Of a DNA stretch of 46,282 nt, positions 17,275 through 26,241 are shown piece by piece. The notes below the pieces were generated by a model. It was not told where the DNA came from, did no database searches, and saw nothing but the letters and a program-made list of their open reading frames with translations. Numbering within the stretch: position 1 is the first letter of the stretch; each line of letters opens with the position of its first letter. The stretch spans positions 1-46,282 of the forward strand of contig MGWS01000031.1 of NCBI GenBank assembly GCA_001801105.1, in the 5' to 3' direction. The stretch comes from Gallionellales bacterium GWA2_60_18. GTDB taxonomy: Bacteria; Pseudomonadota; Gammaproteobacteria; Burkholderiales; Gallionellaceae. A program made the translations under genes and the position numbers.

Positions 17275-18258
17275 ATGAGCGAGTTTCTTTCACAAGACGA
17301 GGTTGACTCCCTGCTCAAGGGAGTCACCGGCGAGACCGACGAGCCTGTTGAACAGGAACCCGCTGCTGGCGTACGTCCGTACAATCTGGCTTCGCAGGAA
17401 CGCATCGTGCGTGGGCGCATGCCCACGATGGAGATCATCAACGAGCGTTTTGCGCGCTTGTTCCGCATCGGCCTGTTCAACTTCATCCGCCGCACCCCGG
17501 AGATATCGGTCGGCCCGGTGCGCGTGCTGAAGTTCGGCGAATTCATCCGCAACCTGCATGTCCCGACCAACCTCAACCTAATCCAGGCCAAGCCGTTGCG
17601 CGGCAACGGGCTGTTCATCTTCGATCCCAACCTGGTGTTCTTGGTGGTGGACAACATGTTCGGCGGTGACGGCCGCTTCCACACCCGCGTGGAGGGCCGC
17701 GAATTCACGCAGACCGAGCAGCGCATCATCCAGAAGATGCTGGAGGTGGTGTTCGAGACTTATGGCAAATCCTGGGAATCGGTCCATCCGCTGACATTCG
17801 AGTTCGTGCGCTCGGAAATGAACCCGCAATTCGCCAATATCGCCACCCCGAACGAAGTGGTCATCGTCACCACGTTCGACATCGAACTGGGCGGCAACGG
17901 CGGTTCTTTCCATACCTGCATGCCGTACTCCATGCTCGAGCCGGTCAAGGATCTGCTCTACAGCGCCATGCAGGGCGAGCACCAGGCGATGGATCATCGC
18001 TGGCTGCAACTGATGTCGCGCCAAGTGCAATCCGCAAGCGTAGAACTGGTCGCCACGCTTGGACAGGCCAAGGTGACTTTCGAGCAAGTGCTGAAGATGA
18101 AAAGTGGCGATGTCGTTCCGCTGGAAGTAGGCGAAAATGTCGTCGCATCGGTGGATGGCGTGCCGGTGCTGGAATGCAAATATGGCGCTTTCAACAATCA
18201 GTACGCGCTGAAAGTCGAAAAGGTTATCTCGATCAATGAAGGACAAGGCCATGGCTGA
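17275..18258 (+). CDS. fliM: Motor switch protein FliM
   Basis: 327 aa. Starts with the CheY-P-binding peptide (LSQDEVDSLLKG), followed by the CheC-like middle domain (with FGGDGRFHTRVEGREFTQTE) that contacts FliG, and the C-terminal SpoA domain (VVPLEVGENVVASVDGVPVL) that pairs with FliN. An intact CheY-binding peptide implies directional control by chemotaxis. Overlaps fliN by 8 nt. Confidence 0.98.
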   Translation: MSEFLSQDEVDSLLKGVTGETDEPVEQEPAAGVRPYNLASQERIVRGRMPTMEIINERFARLFRIGLFNFIRRTPEISVGPVRVLKFGEFIRNLHVPTNLNLIQAKPLRGNGLFIFDPNLVFLVVDNMFGGDGRFHTRVEGREFTQTEQRIIQKMLEVVFETYGKSWESVHPLTFEFVRSEMNPQFANIATPNEVVIVTTFDIELGGNGGSFHTCMPYSMLEPVKDLLYSAMQGEHQAMDHRWLQLMSRQVQSASVELVATLGQAKVTFEQVLKMKSGDVVPLEVGENVVASVDGVPVLECKYGAFNNQYALKVEKVISINEGQGHG

Positions 18259-18724
18259 CGATATCACTAACGAGGAAGCGATCACTGCCGACGACTGGGG
18301 CGCGGCCATGGCCGAGCAAGCCACCACGGCACCCGCCACGGCTGCCGACGACTGGGGTGCGGCCATGGCCGAGCAGTCTGCCACCGTGGATGCTCCGCCG
18401 GCGCCACCCGCCAAACCGCATGTATTCGAGCAATTCGGCGGCGGCGGTGCGGGAACCGCCCACAACGATCTCGACATGATCCTGGACATCCCGGTGCAGC
18501 TGACCGTCGAACTCGGGCGGACCAAGATGCCCATCAAGAACCTGCTGCAACTAGCACAGGGCTCGGTGGTCGAGTTGGCCGGCATGGCGGGCGAGCCGCT
18601 GGACGTCCTGATCAACGGTTTCCTGATCGCGCAGGGCGAGGTCGTAGTGGTGAACGACAAGCTCGGCATCCGCCTGACGGACATCATCACTCCGTCCGAG
18701 CGCATGCGCCGCCTGAACAAATGA
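18251..18724 (+). CDS. fliN: Motor switch protein FliN
   Basis: 157 aa from ATG 18251 (an in-frame ATG at 18236 lies inside fliM and has poorer spacing). C-terminal SpoA domain (LDIPVQLTVELGRTKMPIKN to SERMRRLNK) forms the lower C ring and binds FliH. The N-terminal DDWGAAMAEQ peptide, typical of FliN, is present twice in tandem with a 57-nt period (18287-18318 and 18344-18375), which is unusual. Confidence 0.97.
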   Translation: MADDITNEEAITADDWGAAMAEQATTAPATAADDWGAAMAEQSATVDAPPAPPAKPHVFEQFGGGGAGTAHNDLDMILDIPVQLTVELGRTKMPIKNLLQLAQGSVVELAGMAGEPLDVLINGFLIAQGEVVVVNDKLGIRLTDIITPSERMRRLNK

Positions 18725-18725
18725 C

Positions 18726-19247
18726 ATGGTGACCCTAAGCAAACCGCTGCCACGCGACGCGCACCGCTACCTGTCTCTCTCTGCCCTCTTGCTCCTGCCC
18801 TCCGCCCATGCCGCCGAAGAAGCGCGGCCTGTCTATGCTGCGGCGGCTCCCGGGGTCAGCTCGGGCAATGTCACGCAAGTCGTTATCAGTTTGTTGCTGG
18901 TACTGGCCGCCATCGTGCTGGTCGGCTGGCTGCTCAAGCGCATGAATGCAGCCCAGCAGGGTTCCGGCAACCTGCTCAAGGTACTGGGCGGTGTATCGGT
19001 GGGACAGCGCGAACGTATCGTGCTGGTCGAGATAAAGGACACCTGGCTGGTGGTCGGTGTCGGGCCAAGCCAGATCCGCACGTTGCACACGCTGGACAAG
19101 CTGGAAACCAACCCGCAGGACACGCCTGCTTATGGTAATCCCGGAAATTTTTCGGCGGCGCTGTCTTCCGCTCTGGGCGCCTTGTCACGCAACAAGGCCT
19201 CGCAACAAACGAACGCCTCGGATAACCGGAGAAGCGATGCGCCGTAG
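18726..19247 (+). CDS. fliO: Flagellar export assembly protein FliO
   Basis: 173 aa. N-terminal signal-like hydrophobic segment ([14 protein letters not shown]), a TM at about 54-70 ([19 protein letters not shown]), and the cytoplasmic FliO domain ([27 protein letters not shown]). FliO scaffolds FliP pentamer formation during gate assembly. Starts 1 nt after the fliN stop and overlaps fliP by 11 nt. Confidence 0.93.
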   Translation: MVTLSKPLPRDAHRYLSLSALLLLPSAHAAEEARPVYAAAAPGVSSGNVTQVVISLLLVLAAIVLVGWLLKRMNAAQQGSGNLLKVLGGVSVGQRERIVLVEIKDTWLVVGVGPSQIRTLHTLDKLETNPQDTPAYGNPGNFSAALSSALGALSRNKASQQTNASDNRRSDAP

Positions 19248-19986
19248 CCTGTTCGCGCTGCCGTTGTTCGTCGCACTGCTCGGTATGGCGCCCGGCGCAT
19301 GGGCCGAGGTCGGACTGCCTGCACTGACCAGCACCCCAGCTCCGGGCGGCGGCCAGACCTATAGCCTGAGCATACAGACACTGCTGCTGCTCACTTCGCT
19401 GAGTTTCCTGCCCGCGATCCTGTTGATGATGACCGGCTTCACCCGCATCATCATCGTGCTCAGCCTGCTGCGCTCCGCGATCGGCACTCCTTCTTCGCCG
19501 CCCAATCAGGTGTTGATCGGCCTGGCGCTGTTCCTGACTTTCTTCGTGATGTCGCCGGTGTTCGACAAGATATATACCGATGCCTATGTACCGTTCAGCG
19601 AGAACAAGCTCGATTTCCAGCAGGCCGTCGAAAAAGGCAGTGTGCCGCTGAAGGCCTTCATGCTGCGCCAGACCCGTGAAGCCGACCTCGCGCTGTTTGT
19701 CCGGATATCGGGCAGCGAACCGCTACAGAGTGCCGACCAGGTTCCGTTACGCATCCTGGTGCCCGCCTATGTCACCAGCGAACTGAAGACCGCCTTCCAG
19801 ATCGGCTTCGTGATCTTCATTCCGTTCCTCATCATCGATATGGTGGTCGCCAGCGTGCTGATGTCCATGGGTATGATGATGGTGTCGCCGGCCATCATCT
19901 CGCTCCCCTTCAAGATCATGCTGTTCGTGCTGGCTGACGGCTGGAACCTGCTGATCGGTTCGCTGGCGCAAAGCTTCTATACTTAA
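19237..19986 (+). CDS. fliP: Export gate protein FliP
   Basis: 249 aa from ATG 19237; the longer frame from 19057 is out-of-frame translation of fliO. Has a cleavable signal peptide ([23 protein letters not shown] in two parts, ending AWA), then four TM segments with the family signature around [17 protein letters not shown] and [15 protein letters not shown]. FliP5Q4R1 forms the core of the export gate. Confidence 0.97.
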   Translation: MRRSLFALPLFVALLGMAPGAWAEVGLPALTSTPAPGGGQTYSLSIQTLLLLTSLSFLPAILLMMTGFTRIIIVLSLLRSAIGTPSSPPNQVLIGLALFLTFFVMSPVFDKIYTDAYVPFSENKLDFQQAVEKGSVPLKAFMLRQTREADLALFVRISGSEPLQSADQVPLRILVPAYVTSELKTAFQIGFVIFIPFLIIDMVVASVLMSMGMMMVSPAIISLPFKIMLFVLADGWNLLIGSLAQSFYT

Positions 19987-19990
19987 ATGC

Positions 19991-20083
19991 AGTCGTTAGT
20001 TGCTAGTCGTTAGTTTTTAGTTAAACCCAAAACCCGCGAAGCGACTACACCAACTAACGACTAATGACTAATGACTAACTACT
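19991..20083. repeat. Heptad-repeat hairpin element A (between fliP and fliQ)
   Basis: Left arm 19991-20022 reads AGTCGTT AGTTGCT AGTCGTT AGTTTTT AGTT (AGT every 7 nt). Right arm 20053-20083 reads ACTAACG ACTAATG ACTAATG ACTAACT ACT. AGTCGTTAGTTG (19991-20002) and CAACTAACGACT (20051-20062) are perfect inverted copies. The core holds CGCGAAGCGACTAC. It fills the whole fliP-fliQ gap; related elements are at 29692-29769 and 46130-46212. Confidence 0.75.
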
Positions 20084-20092
20084 GATTCAAAC

Positions 20093-20362
20093 ATGACCCC
20101 GGAAACTGTCATCACCATTGGTCAACAGGCGGTCGAAATTACCCTGATGATCTCCGCCCCGCTGTTGCTCAGCGCGCTGGTCATCGGCCTGGTGGTCAGT
20201 ATTTTCCAGGCTGCGACCCAGATCAACGAAATGACCCTGTCGTTCATCCCGAAGCTGCTGGGTATCTTCTTGATGCTGATCCTGACCGGCCCATGGATGG
20301 TGAATACCATGGTGGACTACATTCAAAGGCTGTTCGGCAACATCCCCTGGATGATCGGGTAG
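20093..20362 (+). CDS. fliQ: Export gate protein FliQ
   Basis: 89 aa, two hydrophobic helices (ITLMISAPLLLSALVIGLVV and LGIFLMLILTGPWMVNTMV) separated by FQAATQINEMTLSFIPK, the family signature. Four copies wrap the FliP/FliR core. The preceding heptad-repeat element separates it from fliP by 106 nt and leaves only a weak Shine-Dalgarno. Confidence 0.97.
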   Translation: MTPETVITIGQQAVEITLMISAPLLLSALVIGLVVSIFQAATQINEMTLSFIPKLLGIFLMLILTGPWMVNTMVDYIQRLFGNIPWMIG

Positions 20363-20367
20363 CCGCC

Positions 20368-21135
20368 ATGATCAGCTTCACCAGCGCGCAACTCGACGCC
20401 TGGCTCGCCGCCCTGCTCTTCCCGCTGACACGCATCCTGGCGATGGTCGCCAGTTCGCCGGTACTCGGTAACAAGCAGGTGCCTGCGCGCGTCAAGATCG
20501 GGCTGTCCGTCATGCTCGCCATCATCATCGCACCGACCATAGGTCCGATGCCGCCAGTCGCCATCGGTTCTCCGCAAGGACTGCTGATCGTGGTTCAGCA
20601 GATGCTCATCGGCGTGGCGATGGGATTCACCATGCGCCTGATCTTCACCGCGGTCGAAATGGCCGGTGAAATGGCCGGTTTGCAGATGGGTCTGGGATTC
20701 GCCAGTTTTTTCGACCCGATCAACGCCACCCAGTCGCCCATCATCGCCCAGTGGATCGGCATGATCGCCGCATTGGCGTTTCTGGCCATGGATGGACATC
20801 TCTACATGCTGGCCGGGCTGGCCGAAAGCTTCCACACATTGCCGGTCGGCACCGCGATGACCGCCAAGGGCTTTTATGGGGTCGCCAGCTGGGGAGGGAG
20901 CATCTTTGCCTATGCTCTGCAGATTTCGCTGCCAATATTGGCCGCGCTGCTGATCACCAACATCGCACTGGGGATACTCACCCGCGCGGCGCCGCAGCTC
21001 AACCTGTTCGCGGTCGGCTTCCCGGTCACGCTAACGGTCGGATTCGTCGTGCTGCTGCTGTCCATTCCCTACATCATCCCGCTGCTCGACCGGCTGGTGC
21101 AGGAGGGACTAAGCACGATGATGAAGGTCAAATGA
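20368..21135 (+). CDS. fliR: Export gate protein FliR
   Basis: 255 aa from ATG 20368, 5 nt after fliQ; the longer frame from 20293 overlaps fliQ and is not family-like. Multi-pass membrane protein with the FliR signature around EMAGEMAGLQMGLGFASFFD (residues 95-114) and a C-terminal VLLLSIPYIIPLLDRLVQEG. Single copy per export gate; pairs with FlhB. Last gene of the fliF-to-fliR block. Confidence 0.97.
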   Translation: MISFTSAQLDAWLAALLFPLTRILAMVASSPVLGNKQVPARVKIGLSVMLAIIIAPTIGPMPPVAIGSPQGLLIVVQQMLIGVAMGFTMRLIFTAVEMAGEMAGLQMGLGFASFFDPINATQSPIIAQWIGMIAALAFLAMDGHLYMLAGLAESFHTLPVGTAMTAKGFYGVASWGGSIFAYALQISLPILAALLITNIALGILTRAAPQLNLFAVGFPVTLTVGFVVLLLSIPYIIPLLDRLVQEGLSTMMKVK

Positions 21136-21139
21136 AAAT

Positions 21140-21158
21140 GGCGCGAAGCCATCGCGCC
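21140..21158. terminator. Weak bidirectional hairpin between convergent fliR and flgL
   Basis: GGCGCGA (21140-21146), loop AGCCA, TCGCGCC (21152-21158), then CTTCTGTTCC. A 7-bp GC-rich stem in the 49-bp gap between two convergent genes, without a clean T-run; terminator function is inferred from position. Confidence 0.45.
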
Positions 21159-21184
21159 CTTCTGTTCCTGTTTCCAGATCGAAA

Positions 21185-22993
21185 TCAGATGAAGTCGAAC
21201 AGGGAAAGCCCGGCGACGACGGAGAAGGTCTTCTGTGCCGCCTGCAGGTTGGTCTGCTGCTGCATCAGGTCGCTCAAGGCCTGGTTGTAATCGACATCCA
21301 GCAGGTCGGACAGGGTTTGCTTGTACTGCAAGCTCAAATCCTCGCCGGCACTTTGCAACGCGTCGATCTCGTTCAGGCGCAGCCCCAGTGTGGATCTGGT
21401 GGACAGCACATTGTCCAGAGCATTGTCCATCTGGTTGAGACCGTGGCTCAGGCTGTTGGTCAGGCTGGCCGCGCTACTGCTCGACACCGGTGTGTTCAGT
21501 ACCGCGATCATGTCAGAGATGGTCTTGAAGACACTCTCGTTGGTACTCGGCACCACGGTAAAGCTGTCCCCATTCGCCGGGGTTCCCTGAATATCGAACT
21601 GCATGCCATCGAAGCTGATCGTCTGGCCGCTGGCCCAGGGCATGCGGCCTGTAGCAGGCGGCACAGGCAGCCGTGTGGTCGATGCGGTGGTGTCCGTCAC
21701 GGTATAACCGGGCGACGTGACAGTAAAGCTGTCGCCATCGGCAAACGCGGTCGAGCCGTCCTGGATATTGAACTGCAAACCTGCGAAACTGATCGTCTCA
21801 CCGCTGACATATGGTTGCCCGGTCAATACGGCTGCACCGCCCGCGACCCCCGCAGAATTCGCGACCCCTCCTGCGATTGCACCCGCATCAGTAGCCGAAA
21901 TCGTTACCGCCGTACTTCCCGCACCAGCGGCAGTCCTGGCGATAGACACCTCGAAGTCACCGTCTGCAACTGAACCTGTGCTGGTCACGGCAAAGGCGCC
22001 GGCAGCATCGACATCAAGGTCTGCCTGTATCTTGGCCACCAGCGCAGCCTCGTCGGCGTATGCGCCGGTCAAGGTCACCGTATCGTTGTCCCCGGCGGCA
22101 TCGACCACGAAGGTGCCCGGAGCCGTGAAATCCAGTGTGCTGATCGTCTGCGTGTTATAGCCGACGGTCAGTTCGTTGACATCGTAAGTCCCTGCCGGCA
22201 TATTCAAAGTGACGCTGTAATCCTTGCCTGTAACCGCTGACTGGCTGGTCACCGCAGGCGTGCTGATCACTCCGTTCCCGGTATTGGTACCCGCAGCCAG
22301 TGCTGTCACATCCGCGAATGTGACGGTGTAGTTGTGCCCCGTCAGCGCCGTAGGATCGGTCACCGAACCCTGCCCGATCACACCGCTGCCGTTGTTGCCG
22401 GAGGACGCTTGTGTAACGAAAGAGCCGTTGCCGTTCTTGACGCGCATGAACACGTCCGCTCCGGAATTGCTTGAAGCGATCTGGCGGGTGGCACTGACCT
22501 GCACGTTGCGCTGACCGTCGTCACCGTTGTAAGTCGTCACTCCGGACACATTGACGAAGGGCTGCGCTCTAGACTGGAACCCGGCGAACAGATAGTTCCC
22601 CACACCGTCGGTGCTATTGGCTAAACCGATGAGCTCCTGCAACCTGCCGCTCAATCCGTTCGCGATGGTGCGACGATCATTGTCGTTGAGCGTACCGTTG
22701 CCTGCCTGGACGATTGCCGTTCTGACATCCTGCAACAGTTCGGTGACACTCGTCAGCGAGCTTTCAGTGATTGACAGGGTGTTGCGCACCGAAACGCGGT
22801 TTGATGCCTGCTGGGTATTCACGGCATCCGACTGGTTGATCTCCAGCGCACGCGCCGCCGCTACCGGATCATCCGATGCCGTCATCACCCTGCGCCCGCT
22901 GGAAATCTGCTGCTGGGTCTGGATCATGCGCGCCTGCTGCTGGCTCAGCGACGCCACATTGCTATCGAACAGGGTCTTGGAACTGATACGCAT
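21185..22993 (-). CDS. flgL: Hook-filament junction protein FlgL (enlarged)
   Basis: 602 aa from ATG 22993 (a GTG directly before it is in frame, but ATG fits MRISSKTLFD and the GGAAGG upstream). Flagellin-like N-terminal (SSGRRVMTASDDPVAAARAL) and C-terminal (LGLRLNEIDALQSAGEDL) helices are conserved. E. coli FlgL has 317 aa; the surplus is surface-domain beta sequence including repeats: SGETISFAGLQFNI...GDSFTV (397-425) and SGQTISFDGMQFDI...GDSFTV (455-480), and TGHNYTVTF / TGKDYSVTL (218-226, 255-263). It joins FlgK to flagellin. Downstream of flgK, same transcript. Confidence 0.96.
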   Translation of the reverse strand: MRISSKTLFDSNVASLSQQQARMIQTQQQISSGRRVMTASDDPVAAARALEINQSDAVNTQQASNRVSVRNTLSITESSLTSVTELLQDVRTAIVQAGNGTLNDNDRRTIANGLSGRLQELIGLANSTDGVGNYLFAGFQSRAQPFVNVSGVTTYNGDDGQRNVQVSATRQIASSNSGADVFMRVKNGNGSFVTQASSGNNGSGVIGQGSVTDPTALTGHNYTVTFADVTALAAGTNTGNGVISTPAVTSQSAVTGKDYSVTLNMPAGTYDVNELTVGYNTQTISTLDFTAPGTFVVDAAGDNDTVTLTGAYADEAALVAKIQADLDVDAAGAFAVTSTGSVADGDFEVSIARTAAGAGSTAVTISATDAGAIAGGVANSAGVAGGAAVLTGQPYVSGETISFAGLQFNIQDGSTAFADGDSFTVTSPGYTVTDTTASTTRLPVPPATGRMPWASGQTISFDGMQFDIQGTPANGDSFTVVPSTNESVFKTISDMIAVLNTPVSSSSAASLTNSLSHGLNQMDNALDNVLSTRSTLGLRLNEIDALQSAGEDLSLQYKQTLSDLLDVDYNQALSDLMQQQTNLQAAQKTFSVVAGLSLFDFI

Positions 22994-23000
22994 CACTCAC

Positions 23001-25166
23001 CTACCTTCCGATTGCCATCAATGAGTCGAACATGGTCTGGGCGATCTGCATCGCCTTGGCGGCTGCCTGATATGCTTTCTGGAAACGCATCAGATTCGCC
23101 GCTTCCTCATCCAGATTCACACCGGAGATGGATTGCTGCGCCGCTATCGTTTGAGCCAGCATATTCTCCTGCGCATGGCTGGTGACATCCAGTTCATGTG
23201 TCTTGGCACCGACGTCGCCGACCAGTTGGCCGTATGCGCCCTGCAAGGTCGCTGTACCCCCAACCATCAGGTTTTGGAGCTGGAGTGCCGACAATGACAT
23301 GGCGTTACGGTTGTCGCCGGCAGCATTGGTGTTGATCTCGACATTGAACACATCGCCGGCGAACGGCTGCCCGCTGATCTGCACGGTCCAGCCGTTGTAG
23401 CTGATGTCCTGCCCCGGCGTATAGGTCTGTGCGCCAACGACCGCCGGCACCGCCCCGGACACTGTATAAGTGGTCGGACTGGTGAAGGTGATGCTAAATG
23501 GCTGTTGCAGGTCCAGCGCGCCGCCGCTGATGCTGGTGTTCCCGGTGTTGGATGCGGATGCCGTCAGGCGCATGGCCGCTGCGCTGCTGTCCTTAGCAAG
23601 CGTAAAGCTGTCACCTGCGACCGGAGCCGCTCCGGCGATCTGCGCGGTCCAGCCGTTGTAGCTGATGTCGTTTCCGGATGTATAGGTCACGCCCGCTTCG
23701 AGCACAGTCGGCGGTGTGGTGCTGGTATCCGAGACCGTAAAGGTCGTCGGTGGATTGTCGAAAGTGATGCTGACCGGATTCAGGTTCAATGCCCCGCTAC
23801 TGATAGCACCGGTACCGGTATTGGTCAGCGCAGCCATGGTGCGCATCGGCATCGCCGTTGCCACCTTGGATGGGTCGCTCATGGAGACTTTCATGTCACG
23901 CGCGCCATTCGCGGTGGGGCGTATCATGAAGCGGTCGCCCGCCAGCGCGCCGGCGGTCAGGCTGACATTGACGCCATCGACGCTGAAGCTGGCCGGAAAT
24001 GAGGTGGGCGACCCAAGATCGGTGATGGCATTGTCCGACAGACGGATCATGGTGTAGCGCGAACCGTCATAGCGCAGTTCGTAATCACTGGTGGTCAGCG
24101 CATTGACATCGCCTATGGTCGCGGAGATACCTGCCGAACCGGTATTGCTCGAATTGACCGAGATGCGGGGAACCGCCACATTGAAGATGGCACCGCCCGA
24201 TACGCCTTTCAAATCCAGACCTAACTGGTTCTGTTGATTGACACTCATTGCCATTCCCAGCGCCACACGGCCAAGCGCGTTGCGTGCCGGTTCCAGGCTC
24301 TGATCGCGGAAAGCGAGATAAGCACCCAGATTGCCGCCCTGCAAGCTGCTTTGCTGCAACGCGATCGTCTTGTTGCCATTCTGGTAGGCAACTTCCAGCT
24401 TGCTTGGATCGGTGCTGGATGAAATCACCCGCAATGCCGAGACCTGCTCGTCAATCACCAGTGTCTGTCCGTGACCGATTGACACTGCAACTGTGCCATC
24501 GGACTGGTTCTGTACGCTGACCTTGATCTCCTTGTTAAGCTGCGAGATCAACTGGTCGCGCTGATCCATCAGGTCATTGGGTAACTGCTGACCATCTGTA
24601 GCTGCGGTAGCACGCTTGATATTACCGTTGAGCGCCGCGATCTGGCGCGCAAGGGTATTGATCGTATTGACGCTGCCGCTGATCTGGCTATTCAGGCCGT
24701 TGGCGATATCGCTCAATCGCTGGTCGATAGACTGGAAGCGATTGGCAGCAAACTGCGCAGCACCCAGTAGGGTCTGGCGTGCCGGAACCGATTCCGGATT
24801 ACTCGCCACCCCGTTCATCGCATCGAAGAACGATTGCATCGCGGCCGAAGCCCCGGCAACCGGATCCGCAACCAGATTGTCTATCTGCTTCATCACCCCG
24901 TGATAAGTACTCAAATAGCTGGCTTGCGTCTGTTCCTGCAACACTTGCGTGGTCAGAAACTCGTCATAGATACGCTTTATACCGGAGACGCTGACGCCCT
25001 CGCCGACGAAACCGAACCCGGTCTGCTGCCCGGGGCGTGAAGCTATCTGCATCTCCTGGCGCGTATAGCCAGGAGTGCTGGCATTGGCGATGTTGTGCTC
25101 GGTCGTGGCCAGCCCGATCTGGGCTGCGTTCATGCCACTTAATGCTGAAGTAAACAGGTCTGCCAT
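23001..25166 (-). CDS. flgK: Hook-filament junction protein FlgK (enlarged)
   Basis: 721 aa against 547 in E. coli. The N terminus (MADLFTSALSGMNAAQIGLA, then ANASTPGYTRQ) and C terminus (SGVNLDEEAANLMRFQKAYQ) are canonical. The middle carries a repeated beta unit of the form [Y]..G..ISYNGW..QI.G....GD.F.V: residues 454-527 and 544-612, with an older-looking copy at about 360-417 (YELRYDG...GDRFMIRPT). It is the first junction protein on the hook. AAGGAAAAGCC precedes the ATG; a sigma-28 promoter lies 47-73 nt upstream. Confidence 0.97.
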   Translation of the reverse strand: MADLFTSALSGMNAAQIGLATTEHNIANASTPGYTRQEMQIASRPGQQTGFGFVGEGVSVSGIKRIYDEFLTTQVLQEQTQASYLSTYHGVMKQIDNLVADPVAGASAAMQSFFDAMNGVASNPESVPARQTLLGAAQFAANRFQSIDQRLSDIANGLNSQISGSVNTINTLARQIAALNGNIKRATAATDGQQLPNDLMDQRDQLISQLNKEIKVSVQNQSDGTVAVSIGHGQTLVIDEQVSALRVISSSTDPSKLEVAYQNGNKTIALQQSSLQGGNLGAYLAFRDQSLEPARNALGRVALGMAMSVNQQNQLGLDLKGVSGGAIFNVAVPRISVNSSNTGSAGISATIGDVNALTTSDYELRYDGSRYTMIRLSDNAITDLGSPTSFPASFSVDGVNVSLTAGALAGDRFMIRPTANGARDMKVSMSDPSKVATAMPMRTMAALTNTGTGAISSGALNLNPVSITFDNPPTTFTVSDTSTTPPTVLEAGVTYTSGNDISYNGWTAQIAGAAPVAGDSFTLAKDSSAAAMRLTASASNTGNTSISGGALDLQQPFSITFTSPTTYTVSGAVPAVVGAQTYTPGQDISYNGWTVQISGQPFAGDVFNVEINTNAAGDNRNAMSLSALQLQNLMVGGTATLQGAYGQLVGDVGAKTHELDVTSHAQENMLAQTIAAQQSISGVNLDEEAANLMRFQKAYQAAAKAMQIAQTMFDSLMAIGR

Positions 25167-25212
25167 GGCTTTTCCTTATTCCTGATTCCTGCGCCGACGT
25201 TCTCGTATTAGT

Positions 25213-25239
25213 TTATCGGCACATTGAGCGCATTCTTTA
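25213..25239 (-). promoter_or_regulatory. Sigma-28 (FliA) promoter of flgK-flgL
   Basis: Minus strand: TAAAGAAT (25239-25232), 11-nt spacer, GCCGATAA (25220-25213), a perfect -10 with exact spacing and the essential TAAA of the -35. Transcription should begin near 25206, about 40 nt before the flgK ATG at 25166. Confidence 0.9.
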
Positions 25240-25383
25240 GAACGAATGTGCAACCCGGAAAAAGCATTTTGCTACAACGCGGTGGGAAGTCAACCGCATG
25301 TTTTAACTTGAGACGCTTGGTGCAGGGGATTTGTTCCAGGATATTTATGACCAGCGACCGGCTGGCTGCCTTGCGTAGCCCGG

Positions 25384-26241
25384 TCAGACCGCCGTGTTCA
25401 CCATAGCCATGATGCGCACCAGCTTGTCCGCATAGTCCGGGTCGGTAGCATAACCGGCCTTCTGCACCGCCTGCGCCATTCCGGTCAGGTCGTCGCCCTG
25501 GCGCAATACCTCGGCGTAGCGCGGGTTCTGGCTGATCAGACCGGCATAATCCCGAAACGCCTCGGCATAGGAAGGATAGGCGCGGAACCGCTCGACCTGT
25601 TTGTGGGCCACGCCATTGCTGTATTCGGTGGTCATCACTTCCGCCATCGCACCGCTCCAGCCCGTTCCCGCCTTGATGCCGAACAGGTTGTGGCTGTTGC
25701 TGCCGTCCGCCATGCGGATCTCACGCCTGCCCCAACCGCTCTCCAGTGCGGCCTGCCCCAGCATCAGTTGCGGCGGCACTCCGCTGTTCCGGCTGGCCTG
25801 TATGGCATGGGGCAGCATGCGGCTCACGAAATCCTGCTGGGCATTCGCGCCATAGGCGGAAGGCAGTGCATTTGCCGAGGATTGAGGACCGAGCATCGGG
25901 AATGGGGAAAACAGTTTCCCGCCTTCCGCTTGCATCCCCAGGTTGCGGCTCAACTGCTTGACCATGATGTCGGCAAGCCCGACGCCGCGACTGGACATGC
26001 TTTGTGCCAACTGCTGATCCAGCATTCCGGTGAACATCCTGGTCTGGTCGCTATCGAACATTCCATCCTGCGGCGTGGCTTCGCGCATGCTCTTCAGCAT
26101 CATGTTGAGGAACACCGCCTCGAATTGCTGCGCCGCTGCCTTGAGCGCCTGATCCGGCGATTTTCTGGCTTGCGAGCGCAGCTGCTCCAGGCTCTGGGTA
26201 TCGAGGGCGAGCCTTGCGGAAACATCCATCCGGCTATCCAT
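25384..26241 (-). CDS. flgJ: Rod-cap / peptidoglycan hydrolase FlgJ
   Basis: 285 aa. N-terminal rod-scaffold domain (QFEAVFLNMMLKSMREATP, DQTRMFTGMLDQQLAQ; residues 38-80) and C-terminal glucosaminidase-type muramidase domain (from ~135) with the catalytic Glu in AALESGWG (E167). It is the dual-domain form: it caps the growing rod and opens the cell wall. Its ATG overlaps the flgI stop by 1 nt (TGATG). Last gene of flgB-J; a 217-bp gap with the flgK promoter follows on the plus side. Confidence 0.96.
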   Translation of the reverse strand: MDSRMDVSARLALDTQSLEQLRSQARKSPDQALKAAAQQFEAVFLNMMLKSMREATPQDGMFDSDQTRMFTGMLDQQLAQSMSSRGVGLADIMVKQLSRNLGMQAEGGKLFSPFPMLGPQSSANALPSAYGANAQQDFVSRMLPHAIQASRNSGVPPQLMLGQAALESGWGRREIRMADGSNSHNLFGIKAGTGWSGAMAEVMTTEYSNGVAHKQVERFRAYPSYAEAFRDYAGLISQNPRYAEVLRQGDDLTGMAQAVQKAGYATDPDYADKLVRIMAMVNTAV

